NCBI GenBank assembly: GCA_030295235.1
Contig: AP026126.1
Span: 2,089,051 to 2,153,050, forward strand
DNA from: Fistulifera solaris
Lineage: Eukaryota > Bacillariophyta > Bacillariophyceae > Naviculales > Stauroneidaceae
Length of the DNA: 64,000 nt
Direction of reading: 5' to 3'
Shown: positions 20,780-30,853 of the stretch, in pieces
Numbering within the stretch: position 1 is the first letter of the stretch
Layout of the letters: each line of letters begins with the position of its first letter
Program-made: the position numbers and the translations under genes
The notes under the pieces: model-generated
Databases searched by the model: none
Seen by the model: only the letters and a program-made list of their open reading frames with translations
What the model was told of the DNA's origin: nothing

Positions 20780-22259
20780 TTACGGCGATTCGGTAGTCCA
20801 ATCGAGAAACAGCCGTGACAATCCTACGTAGAGGAGCACGTGGCGCGCAACATACAATGCAAGTGTCGTCCCGGAGAGACTATTTGTCCAAACGTCGATC
20901 CAGTCCATCGCTCCAATCGACAAATAGGTTGTCGAGGCGACAATTCCCGCCAAATATTGAGATAGAACTGCCGATTGCGAAACGCGGATCGTCCATGCCG
21001 TCCGCCATTGCGTCGACTGTGGTTGCCATCCTTGTCGAGTAAGTTGCTGTTGCAAATCGCCCATGTGTTGGCATCCATACAATAGAGCAAATGTGTGAAC
21101 TGGTTGGTCATTCTTCTGCTCCCACCTTGACATGCGTTGATCAACTTTATTCTGTAACACATTTAGTGCTTTCTGATTGCGGAGTTGGATCCAGTCGCCT
21201 GTAGTTGCAGTACCGCTGGAATTTGTTGGCTGTTGTTGTAGCTGTACAAGTTCTTGTCCCATGAGTAGCCATTTCACTTGAAACCACTGTCCTGACAACA
21301 AAATTTGTACAATGGGCAAGGACGTCCAACCCAGGCGTGTTGACGACGACGATTGGGAAAATAAAGTACTCGTATCAAAGACAAGAATGCTCAATTCAGG
21401 AGAGGGTACCGTACACCACAGTAGTGTCCTCAAAAGCCCCCCAAACGAACCACCCGGCCAAAACAAATGTGTAAACAAGCGCCGTTCCTGCGACGAAAGA
21501 GATGGTAATGGAGGCCCTCCCTGTACAAGAGCTGCTTGTGCGACATTGGACCACGTCTGTGATTTTGTGCGTTTCCATAGCGGTTGTTTAAAATTGAATC
21601 GATGTGATTTTGAGTTCGACGCTCTGGACGATAGAAAAGCTTCTAGTTCTTGTCGAGTCCAGTCTGCGTGATACCAATGGGATTGCTGATACTTCAAAGT
21701 GTCTACCTGACAGCACATTCGATATCGATCGCTTGTGGTGCTTGCGTCATTCATGCCCCCCTGTTCCTTTTTTGATTTGTTGATTATATTGATGCACATA
21801 GGCACGATCGTATGGAGTCGCTTGTACGGGTTGTAGAAGCTGCCCTTGCGCATTAAACTGTTCCTGATCTGCCAGCAACTCAAATAATACGGTGGTAGCC
21901 GTATTGCAGAGTTTATTGTAATAGTGGTAGTAATCGAAGGCTCCGTAATGCACCATCGCGTGCAGTTCACAAATAGAATTCTCGTATTGTGGATGTTTCC
22001 ATCGCGTGACGGCTGTCTGTAATTCCCAGGTTTGTGAATTCACAGGAAACCATCGCACGTGCGGTGTATTGAAGGTTGAGGTAGAAATGAAAGGTGAAGA
22101 AATTTCGAATGTTGTGTCTTTAGCTGTTTCAAATAATAGTTGAGAGGAAAATGTTTTTCGAGAAGCTATTACTTTCGTAACGAACGCATCAGCGAAATAA
22201 ACGAACAACAATAATAATGGAAGAAAGCGATTGCGGAAGAAGGTGAAGGAGAGTCTCAT
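20780..22259 (-). CDS. Plastid-type membrane protein of unknown family, one frame break
   Basis: The protein begins MRLSFTFFRNRFLPLLLLF (ATG 22259; two in-frame ATGs lie upstream at 22310 and 22289). A signal peptide ends at ADAF, a plastid A-x-A-F site. The first half holds ATVLFELLADQEQF and DRAYVHQYNQQIKK. The frame then breaks in a run of six As and six Gs (coding strand, plus 21756-21773) and resumes as GGMNDASTTSDRYRMCC. The second half has QSHWYHADWTRQELEAFL, several hydrophobic stretches (GSFGGLLRTLLWCTV, SLPIVQILLSGQWFQVKWLL) and a final membrane segment (TLALYVARHVLLYVGLSRLF). Total about 490 aa. No family is recognised. Two missing bases, or one extra, repair the frame. Confidence 0.6.
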
Positions 22260-22820
22260 AATATTGCTATCAGTATCTTTGCTTTGCATCAGTATGGCAA
22301 AGGAGTGCATGCATTCTTTATAGAATTGAAATACTGGTAACTATTTTCTTTTCTTTGCTTTTTTCACTCAAGATGTTGGTTTTTTTTTTTGCACGGCAAT
22401 ACGATATTCGATGAGCGATGAGTGTTTCCATTACGGTTCGTGCTACTTTTTGGGTGCAAAGAAACCACGTCACACGTCACTGATAACGTACGACTACTTT
22501 ATTAAAGTACGGCACAAACAACAAACAACAAACAACAAACCAAAGAACAAACAAATATTTTTTGAATGTATGATTTTCTCTACTTGTTAGTGACGGAGGA
22601 ACGGCCCATTTAGTCCACTCTTAACGTGGTAATACTAGATTCCTAAAGTTGTTAGTCAACGCAGCAAAGTCAGCTTAGCTCTTAGCTAAATAACTAAATA
22701 TAGGTGCTAGATATCAAAATGGACGACTTAGCTAACATTAAAAAGATCGTGTTTACTAGAGCAATTTATTTTAGATATCGTTTCATGGTAACATGTCACT
22801 AAATTGAACAAATCTTTTCC
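22260..22820. other. Intergenic between plastid protein and HSF
   Basis: No gene. It holds the repeated AACAAACAACAAACAACAAAC tract near 22517-22540 and a poly-T run near 22380. Confidence 0.5.
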
Positions 22821-23652
22821 TTAGGCCGCACTTGCACGATGATTGTTTGCATTACGCTGATTTTGCTGCTGTTGTCTTAACTGCATCAACTGCTGCATTT
22901 GTATCAAGCGAGCCTGCTGATTTGCGATTTTCTCTTGTTGTTGTTGGCGTTGCTGCTGTGACAAACTGATGGCGTGCTGCAACAAAATGCGGTTTGCTTC
23001 TTCCTGTTGCTGCAAATGCAATTCTAACAAACGTAAATTGGTCGGCGCGTAATTGGAGAACTGTTGAGTCGGAGCGCTCGCCTTGTTGTTGCTGTTACCA
23101 TTGTACACCGAAGGTTCCTTTGTCAATGCTGCTAGCAAAGCAGGTGTCACTGGAATTGAAGTCGCAGCATTGGTTGATGCGGCCGCTGCTTGTGTTGGAG
23201 CCTCGGTTGAAGCAGCCATTGCAAGCATGGTGCGCGCATTCTTGCAGAACATCTGCGTCGTCAAGTGGGGTTTGTCTCGTAAGAAAAACTCGTGGTAATA
23301 TGCACCCAATTCCGGGCCTGAGCTCACGCGCGTAAAGTTCCTTTCGTACATAGAAGAGAGAATGCATTGTAAGTATTAAAATAAATATAAAGTCACTGCA
23401 ACGAAATGCACAAGCGCTTACCATCGATTAAGCTTTCGCGTAAAACTCGAATATTTGGCTCGACGAGGGAAGAACCTTGGCATAATTGTGGAAGCAAATA
23501 AATCACGTTTACGAACAATGAATGCCTTTCCGTGCGGTAGCCATGAGATTGCCTCATGGTTCCTTTCGTCGTCAAGTATTTCCATTAAACGTTGTGGGAA
23601 AATCTTCGAGTCATCTTCTTCGTGATCTGAGGCTGTGAGGTCTTCTCGTTGG

Positions 23653-23696
<44 letters not shown>

Positions 23697-23702
23697 AGCC
23701 AT
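22821..23702 (-). CDS. HSF: Heat shock factor-type transcription factor, two exons, poly-Asn start
   Basis: Exons 23702-23422 and 23340-22821; the 81-bp intron splits the Trp codon of KLNRW-NFTRV, a site within the HSF DNA-binding domain. The domain is complete: FPQRLMEILDDERN, ISWLPHGKAFIVRKRDLF, MPRFFPRRAKYSSFTRKLNR, then FTRVSSGPELGAYYHEFFLR. The ATG at 23702 opens MA followed by a run of Asn encoded by a (GTT)15 microsatellite. The C-terminal half is Ala/Thr-rich, then a Gln-rich coiled-coil-like helix (LELHLQQQEEANRILLQHA). The protein presumably acts in the nucleus on HSE sites. Diatoms carry many HSF paralogues; the target genes are unknown. Confidence 0.92.
23652..23696. repeat. (GTT)15 trinucleotide microsatellite coding for poly-Asn
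   Basis: Fifteen GTT units lie in frame at the N-terminus of the HSF gene (AAC on the coding strand), immediately after its second codon. The length is likely to vary between alleles. Confidence 0.9.
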
Positions 23703-25545
23703 TTCGTATCGAGCGATGTGTTTTTGTGTCAAGACAAGTTTGAAAGCGATCTTTGTGCTTTGTTATTCCGGAGTAAAGTACGATAATGAACTTCTCAAAT
23801 GGCTTGTTGCGTTGTGACTCGTTTCAAAACTTTCTCTTCCGTCGGACACCCAAGACATCCATGGCCTTTTTGGCACCAGCAGAGGCAGAGCAGAGGTGGA
23901 CGAGATTGCCGTGTCTTCGAGGAAAAAACAAAGACCACTATGGGATCACAAGTGTAGTTGATCGTCACTTGCCACGCACAAGACAGGATAACCGGCCTTT
24001 TACCAAAGCAATGAAGAGCCTGTGTTCTTCACTGATGATGCGAATGACCGGCTTCTTTGTGTAATTTACGGAGTACACTATTCTACTTCAATAATAGCTC
24101 GTGCTTTAAATCCGTCCCTTGTCCTTTCTCCCCCAAAATCCAGTCTTCCTGGATGTTCCAGGAATCCAAGTCCGAGAAACCATATGGATAATACTGAAGC
24201 ACTTAGGGATGAGATCCCTACTAAAATGGCTCCTCTATTTTTTCGATGTTTCTTGCTTAGCGTTTAACGTGGCAATTCTAGAGGGGATCTGTGAATAAAC
24301 TACGGACCAAAAAAAGACCTCCACCACTCTACACTCTACACTTTACAATCTACAAGATATTGCAAACAGATTAACAAGAAAATGGTACATCATACAAAAT
24401 ACTCATTCAATTATACGATAGGGAAATCGGCGTGGCTTGTGCTTGCCCCAACGCGCGGTTTAGTGAACTGTTGTGACTATTTATTGTTCATACAAGTACA
24501 AAGTACGTAGCATGTGTTGCCTTGCGGGTTACGGAGTTAATCGTTAACCACTTACGACTTAGACCTTGCATTAGTACTGCACATCCGGTTCTTCGGAGTT
24601 TTTTTTAGTCGGTTCATTTGCTGTTATTTCTTTGCAATTTGCAATGTGCCATGTGTCGTCTATTGCCTAACAGCAATAAGAGACGGTTGTACCTAGTCAT
24701 ACCGTCATACCTCCTCTCCGAGAGACGTTTTAAATCCGATGCAAGATGCAAGACAAATTCATGCAAGTAATTCTTACGCACTTGTGCAGATTTAATGAGT
24801 ATAATCTCTAATAGAAACGGTTGACAAATGACAACCTTGCTTTCATGTTTTATTTACCATGGATGAGCGACTTTTCAAGAGCCCAATGCCCGTGGCTCCA
24901 AGAGCAAAGAACAAGCCCTCTCGATTGTTCTCAATTCTGAATTCTCAATCCTATCCCTCACAATGTCACATGTCTCATGACAGAAATGCAGTCGTGGTGT
25001 CGTTGAACGTTGAACAGCACACCGGGCCCAAGGCAACGATCCGCAGGCTTTTTGACGTAACTAGTGAGGCGTGCATGGAATGCTGATGCAAATTGTTTTG
25101 AAATGCGTTGTTGATTCATCTGCAGGAGATTCAAAGCTCACGACCACAGACTGGTACCTGGTACCAGGTACCAGGTATTCTGGATGACAAAGACCATGAT
25201 GAATGATGATTCATGACTCATGACTGAAATACAGTCGTGGTATCGTAAAAAGCAAATCAATGATTCAGTTGACGAAGAATAATCAAGGCTTAAATTGTCA
25301 GTCTGGTGAGAGAGATGTTCACCTCAATCTAAATTTGTTTTGAAATGCAACGCATGGGTAATCGTTTTCTATAGATTTGCATTGTAAAATGGGATTTGTA
25401 GGTTGGCGTCCGTGCTCCGTCTGTCCTCGCCCGTCAACTTTCGACGATCGAGAACCATGGAGATGCGAAAACGCTCATTTATTTTGTTTTTAAGCGCATC
25501 TTTCGTGATTGTTGGTTTTTTCACTCAAGGTGACGACGAAGTAGG
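23703..25545. other. Long intergenic stretch, 1.8 kb, with dispersed repeats
   Basis: No gene I can support; the small open frames at 23786 and 24859 lack features. It contains the palindromic string CTGGTACCTGGTACCAGGTA near 25150 and two copies of the TCATGAC...CAGTCGTGG repeat (about 24970 and 25206). Confidence 0.5.
24970..25241 (+). repeat. Two further copies of the TCATGAC-CAGTCGTGG dispersed repeat
   Basis: One copy at about 24974-25000 reads TCATGACAGAAATGCAGTCG followed by TGGTGTCG. The other at about 25211-25241 reads TCATGACTCATGACTG, AAATA, CAGTCGTGGTATCG. Both match the copy at 8541 in order and spacing. The last copy is preceded at about 25150 by the CTGGTACC palindrome. Confidence 0.5.
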
Positions 25546-27180
25546 ATGAATTCGACTAGTATTGCTTCATCTCCGTCCCCTTCGACAGTTCAAAAACAAG
25601 CTGCCGCTTTGGGTGCTCTCGTACATCGCTCAGCGTGGGCGACATCGAATCCAAATCCTTTGACTCGCTTGGCTTTACATAATGTACGCTCCGCTTTTGG
25701 GGAATGTGTCGAAGTCGTCGCTGATATATTGCAAGCGAAATGCGGACGCACTTTGCGTCAATTACTTCTTTTGTTAAAACCGGAAATGGATGCGCCGACA
25801 GTACGGGCGGCGCTACTTGTCTTGATGCAACACAGTTTAGCGTCGTTTCAACCGTCGACAAATACATATAACTTTCATTTAGATGCAGCTTTGCGTATTT
25901 TGCGGTGGCCACGTTACTTGGAATGTACCAAAAAGATCATTGATGAAACAGCTGCTTGGGTTTTAGAGTCTTTGATGTTGCAAGGACGATGGAGGACAGT
26001 CGATCTTCTCGCCCACGTGTCGGTGCCGAAGAAGTCGGATCGATATACATCACGTGAACAAGTTTTACAAGCGTTGTACAAACTCGTTCATATGGGTTGT
26101 GTAATACCGGCCAAGCCACTCGCTTCGCCCCTCGACAAAGAGGAAGAGCAGGAACTAATCGTTGACAGTAAGGTTACTGAAGAACCACCGACGAAACGAG
26201 TCAAAATCGAAGAGCCGTTTTCCACATGTGAAGAAAATTTTGAGGATCCCACCGTCATTGCCCTGCTAGAAGGATCCGCGCACTATAAAGCCACATTACC
26301 GATCGATACTGTTTGGAAAGTCAACGCTGCATTCTTTCATGATCGACTCCGTGCCAATACCTTGGGAAAACTCGTACATGAACGGTTTGGAGCCAAAATA
26401 CCATCTTGCGGCAGCTTTGTGCAAGCCGCTTTGCTGCATCGTGTAACACTCAAACATGGAAAACAACATTCCGAACGAGACGATGTTTCTTTGTTTACGC
26501 CTCAAGATTTGATTCAGCACATGCCAAAACCCGTCTTGCAAACACTCGAAAAGAGATCTGGAGGTGTGCTTAACAATTTAACTTTGTCTCTTCAAGAATT
26601 ATCTCGTTTACAACACCCAACGGTTCTTCGATTGCATGCTGACGACCTGTTTGAAGTAGACATCACAAGTCTAATGGAATACCTTCACAAACGTATGGCC
26701 AACAAGATTGTGTGCGATCGCAGCGGAGAGACCGCTGGCCGTATCTTGTCAATTTTATCTGTTTTGGGATCCTTGGAAAGCGATAAAATTGCGCAACATG
26801 CCATGGTACCCGTCAAAGATACGCGAGAGATACTGCACCGAATGTATCGACAAAATTACTTGGAACTCATGACACTGAATCGTTCGGCATCAACGTCGAT
26901 GCAGCACTATGTTTGGTTGGTAGCGGAACAGTTTTCACAAGTGATTGTACGTGACACCGCACAGGCTCTCTACAATCTCCGATTGCGTCGACAGCGACAA
27001 GTGCAAGTTGGGAAGGAATGGATTGAACGTGCGCAGCAAGCCTCTGTTACGGAAGAAAATGATCATGAAACAGATCGAGTGAATTATCAAAAGTTTTGTG
27101 TAGGATTGGAACGCCTGGATCATGCGGTCTTGCAATTGGATGAAACGCTCATGATTTTGCGAGATTTTCAGTTCCGATAA
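25546..27180 (+). CDS. RPC3: RNA polymerase III subunit RPC3 (RPC82/POLR3C)
   Basis: 544 aa, one exon, intact frame. Repeated winged-helix segments are visible: VVADILQAKCGRTLRQLLLL near residues 57-76, ETAAWVLESLMLQGRWRTVD near 135, and near the C-terminus GRILSILSVLGSLESDKIAQ followed by VPVKDTREILHRMYRQNYLE. Between them is an acidic linker with a basic patch (TKRVKIEE). The final coiled segment ends LDETLMILRDFQFR. RPC3 is part of the Pol III-specific heterotrimer with RPC6 and RPC7 that contacts TFIIIB and opens promoters of tRNA and 5S genes. The length matches yeast and human orthologues. The start ATG at 25546 follows a short upstream ATG in another frame at 25457. Confidence 0.9.
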   Translation: MNSTSIASSPSPSTVQKQAAALGALVHRSAWATSNPNPLTRLALHNVRSAFGECVEVVADILQAKCGRTLRQLLLLLKPEMDAPTVRAALLVLMQHSLASFQPSTNTYNFHLDAALRILRWPRYLECTKKIIDETAAWVLESLMLQGRWRTVDLLAHVSVPKKSDRYTSREQVLQALYKLVHMGCVIPAKPLASPLDKEEEQELIVDSKVTEEPPTKRVKIEEPFSTCEENFEDPTVIALLEGSAHYKATLPIDTVWKVNAAFFHDRLRANTLGKLVHERFGAKIPSCGSFVQAALLHRVTLKHGKQHSERDDVSLFTPQDLIQHMPKPVLQTLEKRSGGVLNNLTLSLQELSRLQHPTVLRLHADDLFEVDITSLMEYLHKRMANKIVCDRSGETAGRILSILSVLGSLESDKIAQHAMVPVKDTREILHRMYRQNYLELMTLNRSASTSMQHYVWLVAEQFSQVIVRDTAQALYNLRLRRQRQVQVGKEWIERAQQASVTEENDHETDRVNYQKFCVGLERLDHAVLQLDETLMILRDFQFR

Positions 27181-27781
27181 ACCAGTAATGCTTCACATAG
27201 GCACAGCATACGAATAGGTCAACTGAGAGACTGCATGTAAGTGCTTTACTCACTCTACGAATATGTCTGATGAAATCTGTCAATGGGACTTGGACTGGCG
27301 TGCTCGCTACCAGGTTTAGTTTTGGGATTCCAATCTACTCCTTAGCACTAATGACGCATGCAGCCGATCTTGATGAATTACCTGGTACTATTGATGACGC
27401 CGTCATTGTCGCATTTACTAATTAACTGTATCGCACAATCTGATGGTTTTCGTTTTTAAAAAGTTTTACCTCTTTCGGGCTTACGTAAGCACTGCAACGT
27501 AGCTCACAGTGAACGGGACTGGCATCCATTTCAATCACGTGACTTAACACCTACCCCTACTCTAAATTAGACAGTAGACTTGGGGAATATAAATGAAACT
27601 GAAGCCGACCAAAACCAAAACAGTCGTCGACAACCAACTCATAGCGCCAGTTGCGAAGGAAGAAAGCATTCGTTGCGAGAAAGTAAACAAAAGCTAAGTG
27701 CTTGTTAAATCGGTCGCGAAGGAAAACCTACAACTTTAGAGTAACTCTTTTCTTTTATCAAAAGTAAAGGAATCGACTTAA
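27181..27781. other. Intergenic between RPC3 and lumen protein
   Basis: No gene. Isolated CTACCAGGT and ACCTGGTAC motifs occur near 27308 and 27379; otherwise this is the promoter of the next gene. Confidence 0.5.
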
Positions 27782-28246
27782 ATGATGAAGCTTTTCCTTC
27801 TATCAATTCATTTGTTGTCGTTACTTCTTCTAGCGAATGGCTTTCGCGTTGCTAAACGGAATGAAAGAGGAGTTGCGACTTTGCTTTCAGCTCGATCGAC
27901 GTCATCCTCTCGACGACAATGGTTCGTGCAAACTTCTTCGGCTTTACTTTCTTTGACCGGGGCTGCTCCATCCTACGCAGCTGTTTCGAATGATTCGCAG
28001 CGCACTATCTATATTACGGGAAAACCTCCGATATTGCCCGGAGAGTCGAGGAGTCAAGGCAAAAATAATAACAGCAATACGCAAGGTACACGCAAAGATC
28101 CCAACTTTTTGCGCAGTATTTCTGACTGTAAGAGTCAGTGTGAGTTACAAGGCACGAAATCTAAAGAAGAATGTTTAAGCGAGTGTCAGGATATTTGCTG
28201 CAAGACATATGAGCAATGTACATTTGCAATTGTTCCCAGGATTTAA
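27782..28246 (+). CDS. Thylakoid-lumen cysteine-rich protein with twin-arginine signal
   Basis: 154 aa with a three-part leader. An ER signal peptide ends near LLLLANGF, then comes a basic transit segment, then a twin-arginine lumen signal (SSSRRQWFVQTSSALLSL, cleavage near APSYA). The mature part is about 85 aa with PPILPGES, KDPNFLRSISDCKSQCE and EECLSECQDICCKTYEQCTF, giving eight clustered cysteines. The TAT signal implies folding, or disulfide/metal assembly, before transport into the lumen. I recognise the pattern as a conserved algal plastid protein but cannot name a function. The frame is intact; no intron is seen. Confidence 0.8.
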   Translation: MMKLFLLSIHLLSLLLLANGFRVAKRNERGVATLLSARSTSSSRRQWFVQTSSALLSLTGAAPSYAAVSNDSQRTIYITGKPPILPGESRSQGKNNNSNTQGTRKDPNFLRSISDCKSQCELQGTKSKEECLSECQDICCKTYEQCTFAIVPRI

Positions 28247-28383
28247 CATGAAAGTCAATATTCGGTTTTCAGACGATGGCTACAATGAATACGGAGTAAT
28301 TTTAAAAAGCTAAGCAGATAACACCAACCTTCTTCTCACACCTTGGATAGCTTCTTCCTCGGTTCCTGCTTTCACTGCGTCCA

Positions 28384-30480
28384 CTATTCGGTTTTGTATT
28401 GAAAATGCTCCGATGTTTGACCAACGCCTGGATTTAATACATTCAAAGGGTCCAAATACTGCCATTTGCGTTGCGTCTCCGGAGGCGCCTTGTACTCCGT
28501 ACCATGGCCGTGTTCGGCGGGCAATTTCCCTCCACAGTCATGTTCTACGATATGTTTAAACGCATATTTTGCAGAATCCAAGTCAACATCTCGTGCATAG
28601 GCCAAATCTTCGTGAACAACATTACAAGCAAAGTGAGAGTATCGCATGCGACGGAGCGGCTTTGGTTGGTCGATGGGCGGGGCGTGACCACCGGACACTG
28701 GCAATGCGTAATCGACAGAATAACCTTGAACGCCTTCTCCGACACACCAAGTTCGAAAGGCGGGTGCGGCGACAAAACGAAATGCTGTCAAGGCTGGCAC
28801 TTGGGATAGTGAACATTCATAAGTCTCAACTTTCGAAGGGTGCTGTGCGAGAAAATCTTGCAGTCGTTGTTCGAAGCGAGTCAGGCAGCTTTGATTTGTG
28901 TCAGTGTCCAGAGCGTTGGAATTGTCCTCGTGATCTGTATCGTCAAAGTCTCCGACCGTAACCACAATGTGGTGATCCCATTTGTGTCCAAGTTTTTGAA
29001 TAGGCGACGGTAAAAGCGGAGGGACCGCATTATTGATGAAGTGCAGCCATTGATCGACGAGAAATGGAAAACCGGCGCCTTCGATTGCCACTTTTACATT
29101 CCACAAACGAGATACAATGGGACTACTCGTTCCCAGAAAAGCAATCATTTTCCCCAAAAAGCGTCCTGAACGGTCAATAATATCAAATGAATCTCTGTCG
29201 AGGTACTCGCACGAAATAGGAACATCGTTCGGATTATTCAGACACACTTGCTTTCTAAACTGCAGTGCTGTTTCTAGTTGATCAAACGACAGCCAAAGTG
29301 TCTTGGTTTGCTTCGGTTTAGGAAATGTATCATGAACTGTGGCCAACAAGATGACTTTGCCCTCCGAACGAACGAATTCTGGTCCGGACGTATCGGCATT
29401 GTATCGACTGATACGACTTGTCTGCTTTTTCTTCTTATCGTTCTCGTCGTATGCACATAGTCGCTCTTTGTAGTGAATATCTCGGGCCGGTCTGGCGTTG
29501 GGTGTACTGTATCTAAAATTCTGTGCGTACCCTTCTTGTATCCATCGACTCCACGTATCGACCCGATACGGGACACTATCCATGACCAGTCGACTGCGAG
29601 GGTTCGGATCATCTTCTAATCCTTCGATATCTAACGTATTAACAATTTCCACGACATTCTCCTTCCATTTGTTTTGCGTGACTTTGAGATACAGAGCGCG
29701 TTCCGTGTAGGCCGGTCCTTTCCTACACTGTGTGCCTCCACTGCCCAAGGCAACTCCCGCCGCCGCGGTCGGATTCAAAAACGTGCTTCCCAATGTACTG
29801 TGAGTTTCTCTGTCGGGGAAATATTGTTGTAAAAACTGTTGCAATTGCGCCAGACCAGCTCCAGCGAGGCAGCAAACTCGTTTTCCGTCGTCCAAGGGGA
29901 AGATGCCGTTGAGTTTCTTGAGACTCAAGACGACAATGGGACGACCATCCGTCGAGTATCGAGGAACGGATCCTCCAGTCAAACCCGTATTTGATCCTTG
30001 GGGTACAATCACAGCACCAGCATCGACTACGGCTTTTACAATACTAACCACATGATGTAGATGTTCGGGTGTTACAATACACAAGCAGGGCGCACCACCC
30101 AAACGAGCACCTTTCAGATAAGCCTGTGTCTTAGAATTGAGAAGAGAACCGTCGATTACTAGATGATCTTTGCCGACGATCTTTCGTAATTGCTGTACGA
30201 GCTGTGTTTCCTGTTCGGAAGAAAGCGTCGATTTTCGTTCATTCTCTTGACAGCATGTACGCGGCAATCCGTTCGGTAAAACGCTTTCGTGTTGATGATA
30301 TTCTTCTTGTGTTGAATATGATTGATATGTTCCCAGTAGATATCCCGCAGTCAATGAAGTAATAGTTAAAACTGCAGCAGTGCGATGCGAAATTCCGTTT
30401 GCGATGATTGTTTTGTTTGTTGAGTTTGTTGAATGGAAACGCGCACTGTGACGCCAAGAATAGTGCTTTATGCGATGCAT
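28384..30480 (-). CDS. dld: Quinone-dependent D-lactate dehydrogenase, bacterial Dld type, mitochondrial leader
   Basis: 698 aa, intact. The N-terminus is basic (MHRIKHYSWRHSARFHSTNS) followed by a hydrophobic helix (AAVLTITSLTAGYLLGTY), fitting inner-mitochondrial-membrane targeting. The FAD-binding PCMH domain has VPQGSNTGLTGGSVP, HSTLGSTFLNPTAAAGVALG and RKGPAYTERALYL, close to the bacterial respiratory Dld pattern. The C-terminal half matches the membrane-associated lactate dehydrogenase domain (VDYALPVSGGHAPP, EHGHGTEYKAP). It should oxidise D-lactate to pyruvate and pass electrons to quinone. The Dld type differs from the fungal/plant D-LDH family, so a bacterial origin is plausible. 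Its neighbours give no pathway context. It is head-to-head with a small ORF 82 bp away. Confidence 0.88.
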   Translation of the reverse strand: MHRIKHYSWRHSARFHSTNSTNKTIIANGISHRTAAVLTITSLTAGYLLGTYQSYSTQEEYHQHESVLPNGLPRTCCQENERKSTLSSEQETQLVQQLRKIVGKDHLVIDGSLLNSKTQAYLKGARLGGAPCLCIVTPEHLHHVVSIVKAVVDAGAVIVPQGSNTGLTGGSVPRYSTDGRPIVVLSLKKLNGIFPLDDGKRVCCLAGAGLAQLQQFLQQYFPDRETHSTLGSTFLNPTAAAGVALGSGGTQCRKGPAYTERALYLKVTQNKWKENVVEIVNTLDIEGLEDDPNPRSRLVMDSVPYRVDTWSRWIQEGYAQNFRYSTPNARPARDIHYKERLCAYDENDKKKKQTSRISRYNADTSGPEFVRSEGKVILLATVHDTFPKPKQTKTLWLSFDQLETALQFRKQVCLNNPNDVPISCEYLDRDSFDIIDRSGRFLGKMIAFLGTSSPIVSRLWNVKVAIEGAGFPFLVDQWLHFINNAVPPLLPSPIQKLGHKWDHHIVVTVGDFDDTDHEDNSNALDTDTNQSCLTRFEQRLQDFLAQHPSKVETYECSLSQVPALTAFRFVAAPAFRTWCVGEGVQGYSVDYALPVSGGHAPPIDQPKPLRRMRYSHFACNVVHEDLAYARDVDLDSAKYAFKHIVEHDCGGKLPAEHGHGTEYKAPPETQRKWQYLDPLNVLNPGVGQTSEHFQYKTE

Positions 30481-30562
30481 TCTTGCGGAGAGAGTGACAA
30501 GGGAGTAATAAAATGGACGAGCTTTGGATTAAAGAATGTATTTGCGGCGCTATACCAGGCAA

Positions 30563-30853
30563 ATGGTACTTGTCTCAATCAGTTCATTCGAACGCAAAAT
30601 TTCGCGTGCGACGCAAGGTGCGACAAGGCACTTCACTACGACTGCAGTTGGCCATGAGTCACGAACAGTTTTCTTTACTAGTAGAAGACGTTCAAGTGCT
30701 GAAAATGAAAGCAACAGGATCCAAAATCCGCGCGGTATCACAGATGAAGATTATGCTAAAGCTGCGGCTTCATTAGCAATGCATTATTTACTTATTGCAA
30801 TTGAAAAGTGGCCCGATTCGAGTAACATAGTTTACAGTAGCCCCAGAGTGTAG
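30563..30853 (+). CDS. Possible small mitochondrial protein
   Basis: The open frame is 96 aa from the ATG at 30563. The N-terminus, MVLVSISSFERKISRATQGA then TRHFTTTA, is rich in Ser, Arg and Thr with no acid apart from one Glu, like a mitochondrial presequence. The rest is polar, with a helical segment DEDYAKAAASLAMHYLLIAI near the C-terminus. It lies head-to-head with dld, whose product is also mitochondrial-like. No family is recognised. Overlapping frames are also open, so the case rests on composition alone. Confidence 0.4.
   Translation: MVLVSISSFERKISRATQGATRHFTTTAVGHESRTVFFTSRRRSSAENESNRIQNPRGITDEDYAKAAASLAMHYLLIAIEKWPDSSNIVYSSPRV

Noticed and set aside
23786-25086. Small plus-strand open frames at 23786 and 24859
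   Set aside because: Short, without recognisable features, and in repeat-bearing intergenic DNA.
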